Assembly: GCF_000472965.1 (NCBI RefSeq)
Contig: NZ_AXAU01000015.1
Coordinates: 1-64,000, forward strand
Origin: Bradyrhizobium murdochi
GTDB lineage: Bacteria; Pseudomonadota; Alphaproteobacteria; Rhizobiales; Xanthobacteraceae
Length of the DNA: 64,000 bases
Reading direction: 5' to 3'
Made by a program: the position numbers and the translations under genes. Of this stretch, positions 36,471 through 44,998 are shown piece by piece. Within the stretch, counting starts at the first letter, position 1; every line of letters starts with the position of its first letter. The notes below the pieces were generated by a model. That model worked only from the letters and a program-made list of their open reading frames with translations, had not been told where the DNA came from and searched no databases.

Positions 36471-36854
36471 TCACTCGCTCGGAAACGTTACCGCTTCGAT
36501 GCGGTTGCCATCGGGGTCGATGACAAAGGCGGCGTAATATTTGACGCGATCATGCGGCCGAATTCCCGGCGCGCCGTCGGAACGGCCGCCGGACTTCAGC
36601 GCTTCTGCGTGAAACGCATCGACATCATCAGTTGTTTTCGCGCGAAGGCAGATATGCGTGCCGCTCTCGGGCGGCACGGGCGCCATGCCGGCGCGCAGGT
36701 TAATCCAGAATTCGGGATAGGTTTTGCCGAAGCCGATGGTGGCCGGACGGGCGACGAGGCGCGAGAGACCGAGGGCTGCGAGGGTTGCTTCATAGAAGCG
36801 TGCTGAACGTTCGAGGTCGCTGACGCCTACGGAGATGTGATCGATCATTTGCAT
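36471..36854 (-). CDS. VOC (glyoxalase/dioxygenase) superfamily protein
   Basis: This 127-residue single-domain VOC protein begins MQMIDHISVGVSDLERSARF, the typical first beta-alpha unit with a metal-ligand His (His5 or 6). The second half ends with YAAFVIDPDGNRIEAV, which carries the Asp-Pro-Asp-Gly-Asn-x-x-Glu motif with the ligand Glu. HICLRAKT carries the middle His. The metal triad is therefore present, so an enzyme is more likely than a binding protein, but the substrate is unknown. It is convergent with the LOG gene, 11 bases away. Confidence 0.82.
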   Translation of the reverse strand: MQMIDHISVGVSDLERSARFYEATLAALGLSRLVARPATIGFGKTYPEFWINLRAGMAPVPPESGTHICLRAKTTDDVDAFHAEALKSGGRSDGAPGIRPHDRVKYYAAFVIDPDGNRIEAVTFPSE

Positions 36855-36865
36855 CTACTCCCAGC

Positions 36866-36947
36866 CGTCATTCCGGGGCGATGCGAAGCATCGAACCCGG
36901 AATCTCGAGATTCCGGGTCTGGTCCTTCGGACCATCCCGGAATGACG
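36866..36947. repeat. Palindromic intergenic repeat, type C
   Basis: Outer arms are CGTCATTCCGGG (36866-36877) and CCCGGAATGACG (36936-36947). Inside is a perfect 24-base palindrome at 36895-36918, half-site ACCCGGAATCTC. A second small palindrome, GGTCCTTCGGACC, lies at 36921-36933. It fills the gap between the VOC and cimA genes and has the form of a well-known dispersed element of Bradyrhizobium. Confidence 0.8.
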
Positions 36948-36954
36948 ACCCTCC

Positions 36955-38553
36955 TCACGCCGGCGCGCCCGATTTCACCAGCTTGTAGACCACCGAATCC
37001 ATCAGCGCCTGGAACGAAGCGTCGATGATATTGGGCGAGACGCCGATCGTGGTCCAGCTCTCGCCGTTCTCGTCCTCGCTCTCGATCAGCACCCGCGTCA
37101 CCGCTTCCGTGCCGCCATTGAGGATACGCACGCGGTAATCGATCAGCTTCAGGCCCTCGATGTATTTCTGGTACTTGCCGAGGTCCTTGCGCAAGGCAAC
37201 GTCGAGCGCATTCACCGGGCCGTTGCCTTCGGCCGCCGAGATCAGCCGCTCGCCGGCGACATTGACCTTCACTACGGCGAGCGCCACCGTGACGCGCTGG
37301 CCGTTGGCGTTATAGCGCTGCTCGACATTGACATCGAACTGCTCGACCTTGAAATATTCCGGCACCCGGCCGAGCGTGCGCCGCGCCAAGAGATCGAACG
37401 AGGCGTTGGCGGATTCGTAGGCAAAGCCGGCCGCCTCCCTCTCCTTCAATTCCTCGACGAGCCGCGCGAGTTTTGGATCGTCCTTCTCGTAAGGAATACC
37501 GGCGCGGTCGAGTTCGGCCATCACGTTGGAGCGGCCGGCCTGATCCGAAACCAGCACCTTGCGATGGTTGCCGACCAACTCGGGCAACACGTGCTCGTAA
37601 CTGTGCGGATCCTTCATCATCGCAGAAGCATGAATGCCGGCCTTGGTCACAAAAGCGCTTTCGCCGACATATGCCGCGTGGCGGTTCGGCGCACGGTTGA
37701 GCATGTCATCCAACGTGCGCGATACCCTCATCAGCGTCGCCATCTTCTCGTCCGTGACGCCGATCTCGAACGCATCGGAGAATTCATTCTTCAGCCGTAG
37801 CGTTGGGATCAGCGAACAGAGATTGGCATTGCCGCAGCGTTCGCCGAGCCCGTTCAGCGTGCCCTGGATCTGCCGCGCGCCGGCCCGCACCGCGGCCAGC
37901 GAATTGGCCACCGCCTGCTCGGTGTCGTTATGGGCGTGGATTCCGACATGACTGCCCGGGATGTGCTTGGTGACAGCGCCGACAATGGTCTCGATCTCGT
38001 GCGGCATGGTGCCGCCATTGGTGTCGCACAGCACCACCCAGCGCGCGCCGGAATCATAGGCCGCCTTTGCGCAGGCGAGCGCGAAATCGGCATTCTCCTT
38101 GTAGCCGTCGAAGAAGTGCTCGCAGTCGACCATCACCTCGCGCCCGGCGTCCTTCGCAGCAGCGACGCTGTCGCAGATCGAAGCGAGGTTTTCCTCGTTG
38201 GTGGTCTCAAGCGCCACCCGCACCTGATAGGCCGAGGACTTTGCGACGAAGCAGATCGCATCGGCCTTGGCTTCGATCAGCGCCGTCAGCCCCGGATCGT
38301 TCGAGGTCGAACGGCCCGGACGGCGCGTCATGCCGAACGCGGTGAATTTCGCGTATTCGAGCTTCGGCTTTTCGGCGAAGAATTCGGTGTCGGTCGGATT
38401 GGCGCCGGGATAACCGCCTTCAACGTAGTCGATGCCGAGTTCATCCAGCATCTGCGCGATGATCTGCTTGTCATGCAGCGTGAAATCCACGCCGTTGGTC
38501 TGCGCGCCGTCGCGCAGCGTAGTGTCGAAAAGATAGAGACGTTCGCGGCTCAT
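36955..38553 (-). CDS. cimA: (R)-citramalate synthase
   Basis: This 532-residue enzyme condenses pyruvate and acetyl-CoA to citramalate, the first step of the threonine-independent isoleucine route. An HMGL-like TIM barrel occupies ~1-280 with LFDTTLRDGAQTNGVDFT and the ligand motif HAHNDTEQAV. The C-terminal half carries the LeuA-type dimer/regulatory domain from ~400 (RVTVALAVVKVNV, ending MDSVVYKLVKS). The length and the DGAQ-TNGVDF block match the CimA type rather than isopropylmalate synthase. It overlaps the upstream GNAT gene by four bases. Confidence 0.9.
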   Translation of the reverse strand: MSRERLYLFDTTLRDGAQTNGVDFTLHDKQIIAQMLDELGIDYVEGGYPGANPTDTEFFAEKPKLEYAKFTAFGMTRRPGRSTSNDPGLTALIEAKADAICFVAKSSAYQVRVALETTNEENLASICDSVAAAKDAGREVMVDCEHFFDGYKENADFALACAKAAYDSGARWVVLCDTNGGTMPHEIETIVGAVTKHIPGSHVGIHAHNDTEQAVANSLAAVRAGARQIQGTLNGLGERCGNANLCSLIPTLRLKNEFSDAFEIGVTDEKMATLMRVSRTLDDMLNRAPNRHAAYVGESAFVTKAGIHASAMMKDPHSYEHVLPELVGNHRKVLVSDQAGRSNVMAELDRAGIPYEKDDPKLARLVEELKEREAAGFAYESANASFDLLARRTLGRVPEYFKVEQFDVNVEQRYNANGQRVTVALAVVKVNVAGERLISAAEGNGPVNALDVALRKDLGKYQKYIEGLKLIDYRVRILNGGTEAVTRVLIESEDENGESWTTIGVSPNIIDASFQALMDSVVYKLVKSGAPA

Positions 38554-39062
38554 GTCGGCGCTCCCGGCGCGGCGCTACCGGCCAGCGTCTTCTGCATCGT
38601 GGTGTTGGCGAGCCACTCGCCGTTGAGCGAGACGGTATTGCGCTGCTTGGCGGTATAGCCGCGCTTTCTGAACAACGGCTCGGCCGTATCGCTTGCATCG
38701 ACCGTCAGGGTTTTCGCGCCGCGCGCGCCCGCCAGTTTTTCCAGCGCATCGACCAGCATCGAGGCCACGCCCTGCCCGGCCACGCTCGGATGCACGTAGA
38801 GCATATCGATTTGGTCAGCGCCCTTCAGCGAGGCGAAGCCGACCGGCGCGTTCTGGATGGTCGCGATCAGCGTCAACTGCCCGGCGAGCTTCTTGCCGAA
38901 TGCGGCTTCGTCGTCGGCCACCTGCGCCCAGGCCTCCTGCTGCGCCTCGCTATAGTCGTCGCCGGTCAACCCCTCGATGGCGGCAACGAAGATCGCCGCC
39001 AGCATCGGAACATCCGCCGGCAAAAACGGCCGCAAGCCAGGTTTTGGCAATGCCTGTCCCAT
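38550..39062 (-). CDS. GNAT-family N-acetyltransferase
   Basis: This 170-residue GNAT enzyme has the acetyl-CoA loop VHPSVAGQGVASMLVDALE at ~108-126 (Gln/Gly-x-Gly/Ala). The N-terminus (PFLPADVPMLAAIFVAAIEG) resembles YafP-like acetyltransferases. It is translationally coupled to cimA (ATGA overlap) and lies five bases after a 37-codon membrane peptide gene. Substrate unknown. Confidence 0.85.
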   Translation of the reverse strand: MGQALPKPGLRPFLPADVPMLAAIFVAAIEGLTGDDYSEAQQEAWAQVADDEAAFGKKLAGQLTLIATIQNAPVGFASLKGADQIDMLYVHPSVAGQGVASMLVDALEKLAGARGAKTLTVDASDTAEPLFRKRGYTAKQRNTVSLNGEWLANTTMQKTLAGSAAPGAPT

Positions 39063-39066
39063 CGCG

Positions 39067-39180
39067 TCAAATTACTCCGAACAATCGCAGGGCCAGCACG
39101 ACCGCAGCAACGATCAGCGCCCACTTGATGAAGATGTAATAGCGCCAGTGTTTTGGGAACGGCGTATCGGGCTTGTCCAT
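39067..39180 (-). CDS. 37-residue membrane peptide, coupled to cysS
   Basis: This short frame encodes a peptide beginning [15 protein letters not shown] and ending with a single hydrophobic span (WALIVAAVVLALRLFGVI). Its ATG shares one base with the cysS stop (TGATG), and the next gene, GNAT, starts five bases after its stop. The cysS, peptide, GNAT and cimA genes therefore form a tightly packed series. An acidic/aromatic N-terminal segment followed by one C-terminal membrane span suggests a small tail-anchored membrane protein. Coupling, a clean start and the fit in the gap support it as real; conservation has not been tested. Confidence 0.6.
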   Translation of the reverse strand: MDKPDTPFPKHWRYYIFIKWALIVAAVVLALRLFGVI

Positions 39181-40595
39181 CACGCGATCTCCCAAGTGGT
39201 TACAGGTTTTCCGTCCGTGTCCTTGCCGTCCTTGATGGCAACGCCCATCGCGGCGAGCTCATCGCGGATACGGTCGGATTCCTTGAAATCCTTACGCGCG
39301 CGCGCCGCCGCGCGATCCGCAATCAGGCGGTCGACGTGTTGGGGATCTATGCCGCTCGCCTGCTGCTTCCGCCCCTTCCATTCCGCAGCGCTCATCGAGA
39401 GGAAGCCGAGCAGGCGGAGCGAGGCCGCAAACTCGCCGCGTTCCCGCGCGCCGCCGGACGCCGCCGCGTTGCGCAGGCTGTGCAGGACAGCCATCGCCAG
39501 TGCCGTGTTGAGGTCGTCATGGAGCGCCTCGATCATGGCCGGCGACGGCTCGGTGGCGACGGCGTCGGCTGTGATCGCATACCAATCGTCGAGCGTCTTC
39601 GCGCTCTCTTCCGCACCCTTCAGGGTCCAGTCGAGCGGTGAACGATAATGCGTCTTGAGCATGCTCAAACGCAGCACCTCGCCTGGCCAATCGGCCAGCA
39701 TCTCGCGGATCGTGAAGAAGTTGCCGAGCGACTTCGACATCTTCTCGCTCTCGATCTGCAGGAAGCCGTTATGCATCCAGACATTCGCCATGCGATCGGA
39801 ATGGAAGGCGCAGCAGGTCTGCGCGAGCTCGTTCTCATGGTGCGGAAACACCAGATCGATGCCGCCGCCATGAATGTCGAACTTCTCGCCGAGATGCTTC
39901 CAGGCCATCGCCGAGCATTCGATGTGCCAGCCGGGGCGGCCTTCCACCTTAATGCCCGCGGGCGACGGCCAGGACGGCTCGCCCGGCTTCGACGGCTTCC
40001 ACAGCACGAAATCGGTGTTGTCACGCTTGTAGGGGGCAACATCAACGCGGGCGCCGGCGATCATCTCGTCGAGCGAGCGTTTCGACAGCGCGCCGTAGCG
40101 CGGCATCACGGAATTGGCTTCGTTCATCGCCTGCGGCGAGAACAGCACGTGGTCCTCGGCGACATAGGCAAAGCCGCCGGCGACCAGTTTCTCGATGATC
40201 GCCCTCATCTCCGGGATGTGTTCGGTCGCGCGCGGCTGCACCGTCGGGGCCAAGCAGCCAAGCGCGGTGACGTCGTCCTGGTATTGCTGATAGGTCTCTT
40301 CGGTGACCTTGCGGATCGCCTCGTTCAGCGGCACGCCGGGATAGTCGCGCGCGGCGCGCACGTTGATCTTGTCGTCGACGTCGGTGACGTTGCGGACATA
40401 GGTCACGTGATCGGCGCCGTAGTGATGGCGCAGCACGCGAAACAGCACGTCGAACACGATCGCCGCGCGGCCATTACCGATATGGGCGAAGTCATAGACC
40501 GTCGGTCCGCAGGCATACATGCGGACGTTATCGGCATCGAGCGGCACAAACGGCCGCTTCTCCTTGGTCAACGTATCGTAGAGACGCAATTCCAT
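39180..40595 (-). CDS. cysS: Cysteinyl-tRNA synthetase
   Basis: This 471-residue class I aminoacyl-tRNA synthetase charges tRNA(Cys). The HIGH-type motif is [13 protein letters not shown] (~29-41, His-Ile-Gly-Asn) and the KMSKS loop is KMSKSLGNF. Zinc ligands are visible as Cys29, later Cys in HIECSAM, and His/Glu in HHENELAQ. Start ATG at 40595 is chosen because the sequence [13 protein letters not shown] is the family's N-terminus; a longer frame upstream to 40670 lies in a hairpin region. Near-terminal residues KRMSKS are intact, so it should be active. Confidence 0.95.
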   Translation of the reverse strand: MELRLYDTLTKEKRPFVPLDADNVRMYACGPTVYDFAHIGNGRAAIVFDVLFRVLRHHYGADHVTYVRNVTDVDDKINVRAARDYPGVPLNEAIRKVTEETYQQYQDDVTALGCLAPTVQPRATEHIPEMRAIIEKLVAGGFAYVAEDHVLFSPQAMNEANSVMPRYGALSKRSLDEMIAGARVDVAPYKRDNTDFVLWKPSKPGEPSWPSPAGIKVEGRPGWHIECSAMAWKHLGEKFDIHGGGIDLVFPHHENELAQTCCAFHSDRMANVWMHNGFLQIESEKMSKSLGNFFTIREMLADWPGEVLRLSMLKTHYRSPLDWTLKGAEESAKTLDDWYAITADAVATEPSPAMIEALHDDLNTALAMAVLHSLRNAAASGGARERGEFAASLRLLGFLSMSAAEWKGRKQQASGIDPQHVDRLIADRAAARARKDFKESDRIRDELAAMGVAIKDGKDTDGKPVTTWEIA

Positions 40596-40620
40596 GGAAA
40601 ACCCATCCCAGTGCCGAGGG

Positions 40621-40674
40621 CGATTTGAAGTTCCTGCAGTGGTAGCAGCGAGATCGACCAGGAACTTCAAATCG
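40621..40674. repeat. 16-base perfect inverted repeat upstream of cysS
   Basis: Arms CGATTTGAAGTTCCTG (40621-40636) and CAGGAACTTCAAATCG (40659-40674) are exactly complementary with a 22-base loop. It lies 26 bases upstream of the cysS start, so on the cysS transcript it could form a stable leader hairpin. It lacks the T-box sequence and anticodon-pairing features that I can recognise. Confidence 0.7.
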
Positions 40675-40712
40675 CAGGCGGCACTAAACTTTTAGTTTCT
40701 TGCAGCGCACCT

Positions 40713-40763
40713 GCTCTCGCATTCGCAACCCCATTCGCCGCAAGAACATGCGAATGCGAGAGC
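40713..40763. repeat. 15-base perfect inverted repeat
   Basis: Arms GCTCTCGCATTCGCA (40713-40727) and TGCGAATGCGAGAGC (40749-40763) are exactly complementary around a 21-base loop. With 40621-40674 and a short hairpin ACTAAA/TTTAGT at 40683-40696 it makes three consecutive stem-loops in about 140 bases. Confidence 0.7.
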
Positions 40764-41059
40764 CGATGCGCTGCCGGCCGGGCGTCCAGTGATCTCATTT
40801 TGAGAAAAGACGGCCTCAGCCAGCGAATCGCTAGCTAATAATCTCGCGGCAAATGGCGCAGATGGCGAGGAGACCGTTCATGGTTCCCACCATTGCGGTA
40901 TCGCAGGCACGCCGTCAAGGCCTTGCTTGTGCCCGATTTGGGGGCGATCAGGCCGCCGAACCCCGCCATTCGCAGCCGCCCTGGGCCCTCATGGTTAATC
41001 ATTATTAACGTTTTGGGCCTATTTCTGAGGGCGGTCCCTTCCCGCCGCCGGTGCCATCC

Positions 41060-41368
41060 ATGCGACTTTCCTCCGCACTCATTGCCTGTGCCTCCCTGCT
41101 CGCCGCCTCGGCCGCTGCCGCCGACAGCCGCGTCTTCATCGTGGCCAACCAGGCCGACGGTTACGGCGTGGACGAGTGCCTCGCCAGAGGCGACAAATGT
41201 GGCGCCCATGCCGCCCGCTCCTATTGTCAGTCACGGGAATTTGCGCAGGCGACCGCCTATCGTCGCGTCGTACCCGACGAAATCACCAACGCGGTTCCGA
41301 TCGGCGGTGGCGACCGCTGCTCAGGCCCGGCGTGCGGCGAATACGTCGCCATTACCTGCCAGCGCTAA
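41060..41368 (+). CDS. Small exported Cys-containing protein
   Basis: This 102-residue protein has a signal peptide (MRLSSALIACASLLAASAAAA, cleaved before Asp). The mature part has five cysteines (in DECLARGDKCGAHAA, SYCQSRE, RCSGPACGEY and TCQR), so disulfide bonds in the periplasm are likely. ATG at 41060 is chosen; a GTG at 41051 is three codons upstream. I do not recognise a named family; similar short exported proteins are common in Bradyrhizobium. Function unknown. Confidence 0.7.
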   Translation: MRLSSALIACASLLAASAAAADSRVFIVANQADGYGVDECLARGDKCGAHAARSYCQSREFAQATAYRRVVPDEITNAVPIGGGDRCSGPACGEYVAITCQR

Positions 41369-41538
41369 AGAGACCTAATCCCGTAATTTCAAGGGCCGGT
41401 TTGCCACACCCGCGCCCCGGAAACGACGTGACGCTGCCCCGAGAAGCAGCTATTGGATGCGGCCTTGGCCGCAGAACGCCGCCTTGGCCGCGTCATCAGG
41501 CTTTTTGAGCCGCGCGGATCAGCTCTCAATGGCCGGAT

Positions 41539-42711
41539 ATGCTGGAAATTCGCAACGCTTCCCTCTCCCTTCGAATTTTGACCTGCGCCATGCTGCTCGG
41601 CATCGCCGTACCGGGCGCACCCGCTCTGGCGCAGAGCAACGAAGACGCCATGGCGCAGATGAACCAGGACGCCCCGCCCCAGCAGGGCGCGCAGGCCAAT
41701 CCGATCTGCATCCGGCTCGAAGGACAATTGGCGACGATCGACCGCGGCGCCGGCACCGGCGACCCCGCCAAGGATGAGCAGATCCGCCGCTATCAGGACG
41801 CCGAGGCCAAGCAGCAGGCCGAGCTCGATCGGGTGACGCTGCAGGCCAAGCGGATGGGCTGCGAAAGCTCAGGCTTCTTCTCGCTGTTCAGCGGCCGTTC
41901 CGCCCAGTGCGGTCCGGTGAACAACCAGATTCAGCAGATGCGCGCCAATCTCGATCAGATCACCACCAGCCTGGAGCGGCTGCGCAGCGGCGGCATCGGC
42001 GGCGCTGACCGCGAAAACCAGCGCCGCTCGGTGCTGGTGGCGCTCGCGCAGAACAATTGCGGCCCGCAATATGCCGCTGCCGCGCGCGGCCCTGGCAACT
42101 TCATCGACAGCCTGTTCGGCAACAACAACAACACGCTGCCGCCGCCGAGCGCCGATCTCGGCGCGCCATCCGGCACCTACCGCACCGTCTGCGTCCGTAC
42201 CTGCGACGGCGCCTATTTCCCGGTCTCGTTCGCGACCGTGCAGGCTCGCTTCCAGGACGATGAGCGGACCTGCAAGGCGCTATGCCCGGCGGCCGAGGCG
42301 AACCTGTTCGCCTATCGCAATCCCGGCGAAGACATCAACCAGGCGGTCTCGATCAACGGCCAGCCATATTCATCGCTGCCCAACGCGTTCAAATTCCGCA
42401 CCGAGTTCAACGCATCCTGCTCCTGCAAGCCTGCGGGCCAGACCTGGTCCGAAGCACTGAAGTCCGTCGACGACAGGGCGGCGGTCGAACAGCAGGGCGA
42501 CATCATCGTCACCGAGGAAAGTGCGAGGCGGATGCAGCAGCGCGGGCAGTCGAAAGGCGCGCCGCCGCCCAAGAAGGGCGCTGCGCCCGCAGGCACCACC
42601 GCCGCCGCGCCTGCACCGGTGACGGCTCCGGCTGATACGACCGCGCCGACCAACGACAAGGACAAGCCGATCCGCACCGTCGGCCCGACCTTCATCCCGC
42701 CGAAGCAGTAG
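41539..42711 (+). CDS. DUF2865 domain exported protein
   Basis: This 390-residue secreted protein has a signal peptide (LSLRILTCAMLLGIAVPGAPALAQ split over residues ~8-31). A helical region of ~60-170 with Gln/Arg repeats follows, then the DUF2865 core (~210-310): YRTVCVRTCDGAYFPVSFAT, DDERTCKALCPAAE and FNASCSCKP. The conserved cysteines are all present and probably disulfide-linked. The C-terminal ~70 residues are Lys/Pro/Ala-rich and low-complexity. Function unknown; it may be anchored in the cell envelope. ATG at 41539 has a weak ribosome site. Confidence 0.85.
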   Translation: MLEIRNASLSLRILTCAMLLGIAVPGAPALAQSNEDAMAQMNQDAPPQQGAQANPICIRLEGQLATIDRGAGTGDPAKDEQIRRYQDAEAKQQAELDRVTLQAKRMGCESSGFFSLFSGRSAQCGPVNNQIQQMRANLDQITTSLERLRSGGIGGADRENQRRSVLVALAQNNCGPQYAAAARGPGNFIDSLFGNNNNTLPPPSADLGAPSGTYRTVCVRTCDGAYFPVSFATVQARFQDDERTCKALCPAAEANLFAYRNPGEDINQAVSINGQPYSSLPNAFKFRTEFNASCSCKPAGQTWSEALKSVDDRAAVEQQGDIIVTEESARRMQQRGQSKGAPPPKKGAAPAGTTAAAPAPVTAPADTTAPTNDKDKPIRTVGPTFIPPKQ

Positions 42712-42723
42712 GCGCCAAACGAC

Positions 42724-44472
42724 CTACCCTTCGAACGCATCCGCCGAGGCGCGGCCGGCGCGGGCGACCAGCTTTTCGTCGGGCGCGGGCAGCGCCTTGC
42801 CATTGTCGCGGAAGCGGTTGGTGATGGGATAACGGCGGTCGCGGCCAAAGTTCTTTTCCGTCACTTTGACACCGGGCGCAGCCTGCCGCCGCTTGTATTC
42901 GGCGATGTTGAGCAGGCGATCGATCCGCGTCACCATTTCAGCCGGGAAACCGGCCGCGATGATCGTGGCCAGCGGCTCCTCGCGCTCGACAAGACGCTCC
43001 AGTATGCCGTCCAGCATCTCGTAGGGCGGCAGCGAATCCTGGTCTGTCTGGTTCTCGCGCAGCTCTGCCGTCGGCGGCCGGGTAATGATGTTGACCGGGA
43101 TCACCTCGCCCGACGGCCCGAGCGCGCCGTCCGGCTTCCATTCGTTGCGCAGGCTCGATAGCCGGAACACTTCGGTCTTGTAGATGTCCTTGATCGGATT
43201 GAAGCCGCCGTTCATGTCGCCATAGAGCGTAGCGTAACCGACCGACATTTCCGACTTGTTGCCTGTCGTCACGACCATCGCGCCGGTCTTGTTGGAAATG
43301 GCCATCAAGAGCGTGCCACGGGTGCGCGCCTGCAAATTCTCTTCGGTGATATCGCGCGGCAGGCCGGCAAATGGTCCGGAGAGGATTTTCTCGAAGCCGT
43401 TCACCGCGTCGGCAATCGGCAGCACCTCGTAGCGGATGCCAAGTGCTTTGGTGAGTTTCGCGGCATCGTCGAGCGACACCTGCGCGGTGAAGCGGAACGG
43501 CAGCATCACGCCGCGGACCTGATCGGCGCCGAGCGCATCGACGGCGATGGCCGCGCACAGCGCGGAATCGATGCCGCCGGAGATCCCGAGCAAGACGCCC
43601 GGAAAGCCGTTCTTGCGGACATAGTCGCGCAGGCCCAGCACGCAGGCGGCATAGTCGCCCTTGTCGCCTTCGAGCAGCGGTACTACGGGGCCCGAGCAGC
43701 GCCAGCCGTCGGCGCCCTTGGTCCAGCGCAGCGTGGTGATGATTTCTTCGAACGCGGGCAGTTGCGCGGCCACCGACAGATCGGCGTTGAGCGCGAATGA
43801 CGCGCCGTCGAACACCAGTTCGTCCTGCCCGCCGATCTGATTGAGATAGACCAGTGGCAGCCCGCTCTCGGTGATGCGTGCAACTGCGATCGACAGCCGG
43901 AGGTCGTTCTTGTCGCGCGCGTAGGGCGAACCGTTAGGCACCACGAGAATTTCCGCGCCGGTCTCGGCGAGGCACTCGACGACGTTCTCGTATTCCTCGG
44001 ACTCTTCGAGCCAGATGTCCTCGCAGATGGGGACGCCGACGCGGATGCCGCGGACCGTCACCGGCCCGGCGGCCGGACCGCGCGCGAACAGGCGCTTTTC
44101 GTCGAACACGCCGTAGTTCGGCAGATTCGCCTTGAAGCGCAACGCGGCGATGCGGCCCTGATCGAGCAGCGCGCAGGCGTTATAGAGCTTGCCGTCCTCG
44201 ACCCACGGCGTGCCGATTAGAACAGCCGGTCCCCCGCCCGCGGTCTCGCGCGCCAGCTCTTCGACCGCGGCGCGGCAGGCGGCCTGAAAGGCCGGCTTCA
44301 GTACCAGGTCTTCCGGCGGATAGCCGCAGATGAACAATTCGGGCAGCAGCAGGAGGTCGGCGCCATCGGCCGAGGCCTTGTCGCGCGCCGCGCGGGCCTT
44401 GGTGGTATTGCCTGGCACGTCGCCGACCGTCGGGTTCAACTGCGCCAGCGTGATCGTAAAGGTGTCGGTCAT
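42724..44472 (-). CDS. nadE: Glutamine-dependent NAD+ synthetase
   Basis: This 582-residue enzyme makes NAD+ from nicotinic acid adenine dinucleotide using glutamine. The N-terminal nitrilase-type glutaminase has its triad: Glu in LLLPELFICGYP, Lys in LRFKANLPNYG, and Cys in VGVPICEDIW. The C-terminal synthetase carries the ATP-pyrophosphatase loop GISGGIDSALCAA, then NLQARTRGTLLMAISNK and NKSEMSVGYATLYGD. Length and order match the alphaproteobacterial fused form. ATG at 44472 is used; a TTG at 44508 would extend it by 12 residues. Confidence 0.93.
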   Translation of the reverse strand: MTDTFTITLAQLNPTVGDVPGNTTKARAARDKASADGADLLLLPELFICGYPPEDLVLKPAFQAACRAAVEELARETAGGGPAVLIGTPWVEDGKLYNACALLDQGRIAALRFKANLPNYGVFDEKRLFARGPAAGPVTVRGIRVGVPICEDIWLEESEEYENVVECLAETGAEILVVPNGSPYARDKNDLRLSIAVARITESGLPLVYLNQIGGQDELVFDGASFALNADLSVAAQLPAFEEIITTLRWTKGADGWRCSGPVVPLLEGDKGDYAACVLGLRDYVRKNGFPGVLLGISGGIDSALCAAIAVDALGADQVRGVMLPFRFTAQVSLDDAAKLTKALGIRYEVLPIADAVNGFEKILSGPFAGLPRDITEENLQARTRGTLLMAISNKTGAMVVTTGNKSEMSVGYATLYGDMNGGFNPIKDIYKTEVFRLSSLRNEWKPDGALGPSGEVIPVNIITRPPTAELRENQTDQDSLPPYEMLDGILERLVEREEPLATIIAAGFPAEMVTRIDRLLNIAEYKRRQAAPGVKVTEKNFGRDRRYPITNRFRDNGKALPAPDEKLVARAGRASADAFEG

Positions 44473-44520
44473 GGGAGCGATGGTGCCTTGCACAAGAGCA
44501 AACTGCAATTGCTCGCTTTG

Positions 44521-44597
44521 ATAGCGTTTTCGAGCGAAAGCCTGCCCCGGACTTGATCCGGGGTGGATACCGGTTCGCGTGAAGAAAACGCGTCAAA
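44521..44597 (+). repeat. Dispersed intergenic repeat, type A, copy 1
   Basis: Outer arms are GCGTTTTC (44524-44531) and GAAAACGC (44584-44591). Inner arms are CCCCGGA (44545-44551) and TCCGGGG (44557-44563), around CTTGA. The block between (GGATACCGGTTCGCGTGAAG) is shared, on the other strand, with copy 2 at 52535-52600. It lies between the nadE 5' end and dgkA 3' end. Confidence 0.8.
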
Positions 44598-44605
44598 ACA
44601 AAAAC

Positions 44606-44647
44606 TTAGATATGCGGTTCTGATGCAAATCAGAACCGCATATCTAA
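44606..44647 (-). terminator. Rho-independent terminator of dgkA (19-base perfect stem)
   Basis: Arms 44606-44624 and 44629-44647 are exactly complementary over 19 bases with a 4-base loop (GCAA on the plus strand). Read on the minus strand it is followed by a T-rich run (GTTTTTGTTTTG). The stem includes the dgkA stop codon at 44644-44646, so the terminator overlaps the end of the reading frame. Confidence 0.8.
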
Positions 44648-44997
44648 ATGGCGCCTATGCGTTCGGCGAGGGCGAACAGCCAGAAAGCACCGGCCATTAG
44701 TAGCGCCACGCCGACCGCGGCCGAACCCATGTCCTTGACCCGGCCGATCTGCGGATCGTGATCGGTGGTCAGGCGGTCGGCGAGCTTTTCGATCGCGGTG
44801 TTGAGCAGCTCGACCACCAGGACAAACGCCACGGCCGCGACCAGTTCCACGCGGCGCATCATGGTCGCGCCGATCAGCCAGGCCAGCGGTACCGACAGCG
44901 CCAATGCGAACAGTTCCTCGCGGACGGCCTGCTCCGAGCGGATCGCAAAAGCGAGGCCGTTACGCGTGTTGATGGTGGCCCGCCAGAGTCGCAGCAA
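44644..44997 (-). CDS. dgkA: Diacylglycerol kinase
   Basis: This 117-residue membrane kinase phosphorylates diacylglycerol to phosphatidate. The DgkA motif is visible: FVLVVELLNTAIEKLADR (Glu-x-x-Asn-x-x-x-Glu) followed by KDMGSAAVGVAL, with three membrane spans. It recycles diacylglycerol from membrane-derived glycan synthesis in relatives. The frame opens with TTG at 44997, two bases after the DAHP synthase stop, so it is probably coupled to that gene. Its stop lies in the terminator stem. Confidence 0.88.
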   Translation of the reverse strand: MLRLWRATINTRNGLAFAIRSEQAVREELFALALSVPLAWLIGATMMRRVELVAAVAFVLVVELLNTAIEKLADRLTTDHDPQIGRVKDMGSAAVGVALLMAGAFWLFALAERIGAI

Positions 44998-44998
44998 A

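Larger units (their letters stand above)
40596..41059. other. Intergenic region upstream of cysS with two long perfect hairpins
   Basis: This is a 464-base gap between cysS and the small exported protein gene. It contains inverted repeats at 40621-40674 and 40713-40763 and a short hairpin at 40683-40696, listed separately. The right half (40770-41059) shows no coding frame with a ribosome site. Confidence 0.6.

Noticed and set aside
40596-41059. A T-box riboswitch upstream of cysS
   Set aside because: T-box elements are rare in alphaproteobacteria, and I cannot find the conserved T-box sequence; only plain hairpins are seen.
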